From contig CM056743.1 in NCBI GenBank assembly GCA_029851415.1, positions 23,226,905 to 23,290,904 of the forward strand: DNA of 64,000 bases, in the 5' to 3' direction. The stretch comes from Eretmocerus hayati. Lineage: Eukaryota > Arthropoda > Insecta > Hymenoptera > Aphelinidae. Below, one piece after another: positions 62,146 to 64,000 of this stretch. A model generated the notes under the pieces. It was not told the DNA's origin. It did no database searches and saw only the letters and a program-made list of their open reading frames with translations. Each line of letters begins with the position of its first letter. Within the stretch, counting starts at the first letter, position 1. The translations under genes were made by a program, and so were the position numbers.

Positions 62146-62627
62146 AAAAACAGTGTACGCACCTCGGGACAAAAATATCCCATCGCGGCCCTTGTCGCGT
62201 AATGTACAATTAAGCGGTAGTGTATGATCCTGAAATTTTCTTTAAATACCACCAGTTTGCCTTGGGAGATTCTATTGTCACATTCCACCTTGTAAGATTA
62301 CTTCACATTTTTCTTAAATAGAGAGAGATATTATTATTCATAACGGCCGATAAATATCAAGTGTCCGAGCACGGGTCTCTTATTAAATTTCATGTATCTG
62401 CTGTATCTCATGGGTTTCTTCCCACTCAAGTCAATCGGTCATGGAGATTTTAACCATTGATATTGTGTGAGAAACTGCATCTGCCGTAGAACCAGAAGAT
62501 CACAAAATCACGAAACAGTTCATTTGTTGAATAGGCATCTTCATAACCATCAAGATTGGTATCAAGCAATTCTTGTTGATACTGTTTCCATGACACATTT
62601 TTGGATGTTGGAACTCACGAGGGACAC

Positions 62628-62943
62628 CCAGGGGGTTGTGAAACACGGATTTGGCTGAAACCCTGGAGATAATTTCCTTTTACCGCCAAAAGATGGAACC
62701 CATGCACTTGCAAATGCCCAACCGTTTTCGAGCTGCAGCTCATGACATTAGAATTACAAGTATATCTATATATAAATATATATCTTTTTTGAATATAGGC
62801 CCATATGGTCAATGCTCATGTCATAGGGCATAGCTTGAAAACGGTTGGGCATTTCCAAGTGCAGCTCTGGGTTCCACTTTTTGGTGGTAAAAGGAGACTA
62901 TCCCCAGAGTTTTAGCCAAATCCGTTGCCCACAACCCCTGGGC
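62628..62943. mobile_element. Foldback MITE, CCCAGGGG ends (about 316 bp)
   Basis: The left arm contains CACGGATTTGGCTGAAACCC, CCTTTTACCGCCAAAAG and AATGCCCAACCGTTTTC; each returns in inverse on the right. The arms are about 130 bp and the centre is short and TA-rich. Confidence 0.75.
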
Positions 62944-62945
62944 GC

Positions 62946-63349
62946 TTCTTGTCAGTCAAAACGTTCAGAAAAGCTCCAAGGGGTTGTGATTGCTACTTTT
63001 CATTCATTTTATTCATTGAAATCCTATAATATTAGGATTATCAATATGTGGAAATTGGTTGAAATTCTCTAGAAAATCTCGAAAAATTCTAATTCTCAAA
63101 GATCAACAGGGAATATTCCTGAGACACGCATCATTTAACTCGAAAGTATTGAATAATTAAAATCTATTAAAGTATTAATATAATGAAAGGACTATTCTGA
63201 AAGAGACGTTGAAATAAGGTTATTAGTTAACGCGCTAATACAAGCTAATGAATAGGCTAAAAAAGACAGATAATTTCTCTAGTGATTGCTCAATCACGTG
63301 ATAATTAGATTAAAATTTTTGGCACGTAGAACACTAGAATCTTGATCCG
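62946..63349. other. Upstream region of the His-rich gene
   Basis: AT-rich, with no recognised repeat or gene. It leads into the promoter below. Confidence 0.4.
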
Positions 63350-63379
63350 TATAAAAGCAAGTAGGCACTGACTCAGTCT
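63350..63379 (+). promoter_or_regulatory. Core promoter: TATA box and initiator
   Basis: TATAAAAG at 63350-63357 is followed by an arthropod initiator TCAGTC at about 63373-63378. The spacing of about 25 bp to the initiator A is close to the usual 25-30. Predicted transcription start is near 63375, giving a 5' leader of about 43 nt. Confidence 0.65.
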
Positions 63380-63417
63380 TCATCAGAAGTCAGATAGTTG
63401 ACGCTCCATCAGCTACG

Positions 63418-64000
63418 ATGGCTTTGTTCGCTTTAAATTCTGTTTTCGCAGGTTTTGTGATACTTTGCCACGTTGGATTTGAAACATCGTCGGCCTATAA
63501 CTTTGATTTACGCAAAATTAATCGTCCATCAAGCCCCTCACATTCGAGTTCACAGGGATACCATGATTCTCATTACGGTCAGCATCAGGAAGCTGTTGCA
63601 GTACAGCATCCAAATCCTCATATAGTACAGCATCCGAATCCTCATATAGTACAGCACCCGAATACTCATTTAGTACAGCAACCGAATTATCATCAAGTAC
63701 AGCATCAGCAGCAGAATTACCATCATCAGGGGCATACAAACAATCCAGTTCATGGACAGCATAATAACAATCCTCATTACTTGCAACCGAACAATCTTCA
63801 TTACGGACAAAATAATAATGCTCAACATGGACAACACTACAATCAGGAACCAAAGCAACACTACGATAATCACCATGGTCAACATGATAACGGCCACGGT
63901 AATCACAATTATCCTCACAATTTACCCGTCCTTCCGGATCAAGCCACAGTTGTCCATGAAACCCACGGACCTACCAGAAATGAACATGGAGTTAATCACG
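63418..64000 (+). CDS. Secreted His/Gln/Asn-rich protein, 5' part (runs off window)
   Basis: An open frame of 194 codons from ATG at 63418 reaches the window end without a stop. Residues 1-26 form a signal peptide ending TSSA. A short YNFDLRKINRP segment follows, and from about residue 37 the sequence is dominated by His, Gln, Asn, Pro and Tyr. It includes a tandem 8-residue repeat, VQHPNPHI and variants, at about 62-93. No cysteine occurs after the signal peptide. It may bind metal ions (His density) or form a low-complexity secreted matrix, or it may be an N-terminal extension of a larger protein; the sequence does not decide. The start is supported by the promoter 40 bp upstream and the signal peptide. 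An internal AG/GT at about 63450 could be a splice site, but the frame needs none. Confidence 0.7.
   Translation, partial: MALFALNSVFAGFVILCHVGFETSSAYNFDLRKINRPSSPSHSSSQGYHDSHYGQHQEAVAVQHPNPHIVQHPNPHIVQHPNTHLVQQPNYHQVQHQQQNYHHQGHTNNPVHGQHNNNPHYLQPNNLHYGQNNNAQHGQHYNQEPKQHYDNHHGQHDNGHGNHNYPHNLPVLPDQATVVHETHGPTRNEHGVNH

Overview
The window looks like AT-rich nuclear DNA from an arthropod, most likely an insect. A parasitoid or other hymenopteran is a guess, not a demonstrated assignment. The evidence is split genes with GT-AG introns of 70 bp to 2.1 kb, a TATA plus TCAGT initiator promoter, many short inverted-repeat (MITE-like) elements, tRNA-derived SINE-like copies, minisatellites and long (TA)n or (GT)n tracts. 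There are no operons, rRNA genes or CRISPR arrays. All gene models are reconstructed by eye from reading frames and splice signals.

Layout. 1-6.4 kb has no convincing gene and holds a decayed 152-bp direct repeat, microsatellites and a foldback MITE. 6.4-11.9 kb is a nest of mobile elements: a long palindrome whose right arm has been split by a 3.2-kb DNA transposon with 514-bp terminal inverted repeats and one intact 564-residue transposase-like gene. 12-15.6 kb is repeat debris.

15.6-24.5 kb is the only clear host gene cluster. It holds two tandem, same-strand, four-exon genes for secreted trypsin-fold proteins. Both have lost the catalytic histidine and serine, and one has also lost the aspartate, so they are serine-protease homologues (pseudoproteases). 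Their introns are swollen by transposon insertions.

24.5-63.3 kb is gene-poor. It holds three SINE-like copies on the minus strand, many MITEs, a roughly 3-kb degenerate array built on GATCACGCATG, a 26-bp minisatellite of about 1.2 kb, a 1.38-kb foldback element with a tRNA-like sequence in each arm, a palindromic TTAA element, a Thr/Ser-rich repeat array that looks like a broken mucin-type gene, and an old 2.3-kb palindrome with a hammerhead-ribozyme-like core in both arms.

At 63.4 kb a new gene starts with a good core promoter and signal peptide. It encodes a His/Gln/Asn-rich secreted protein that runs off the window. The three host genes all encode predicted secreted proteins. Whether they share a tissue such as venom gland, salivary gland or haemolymph cannot be decided from sequence.
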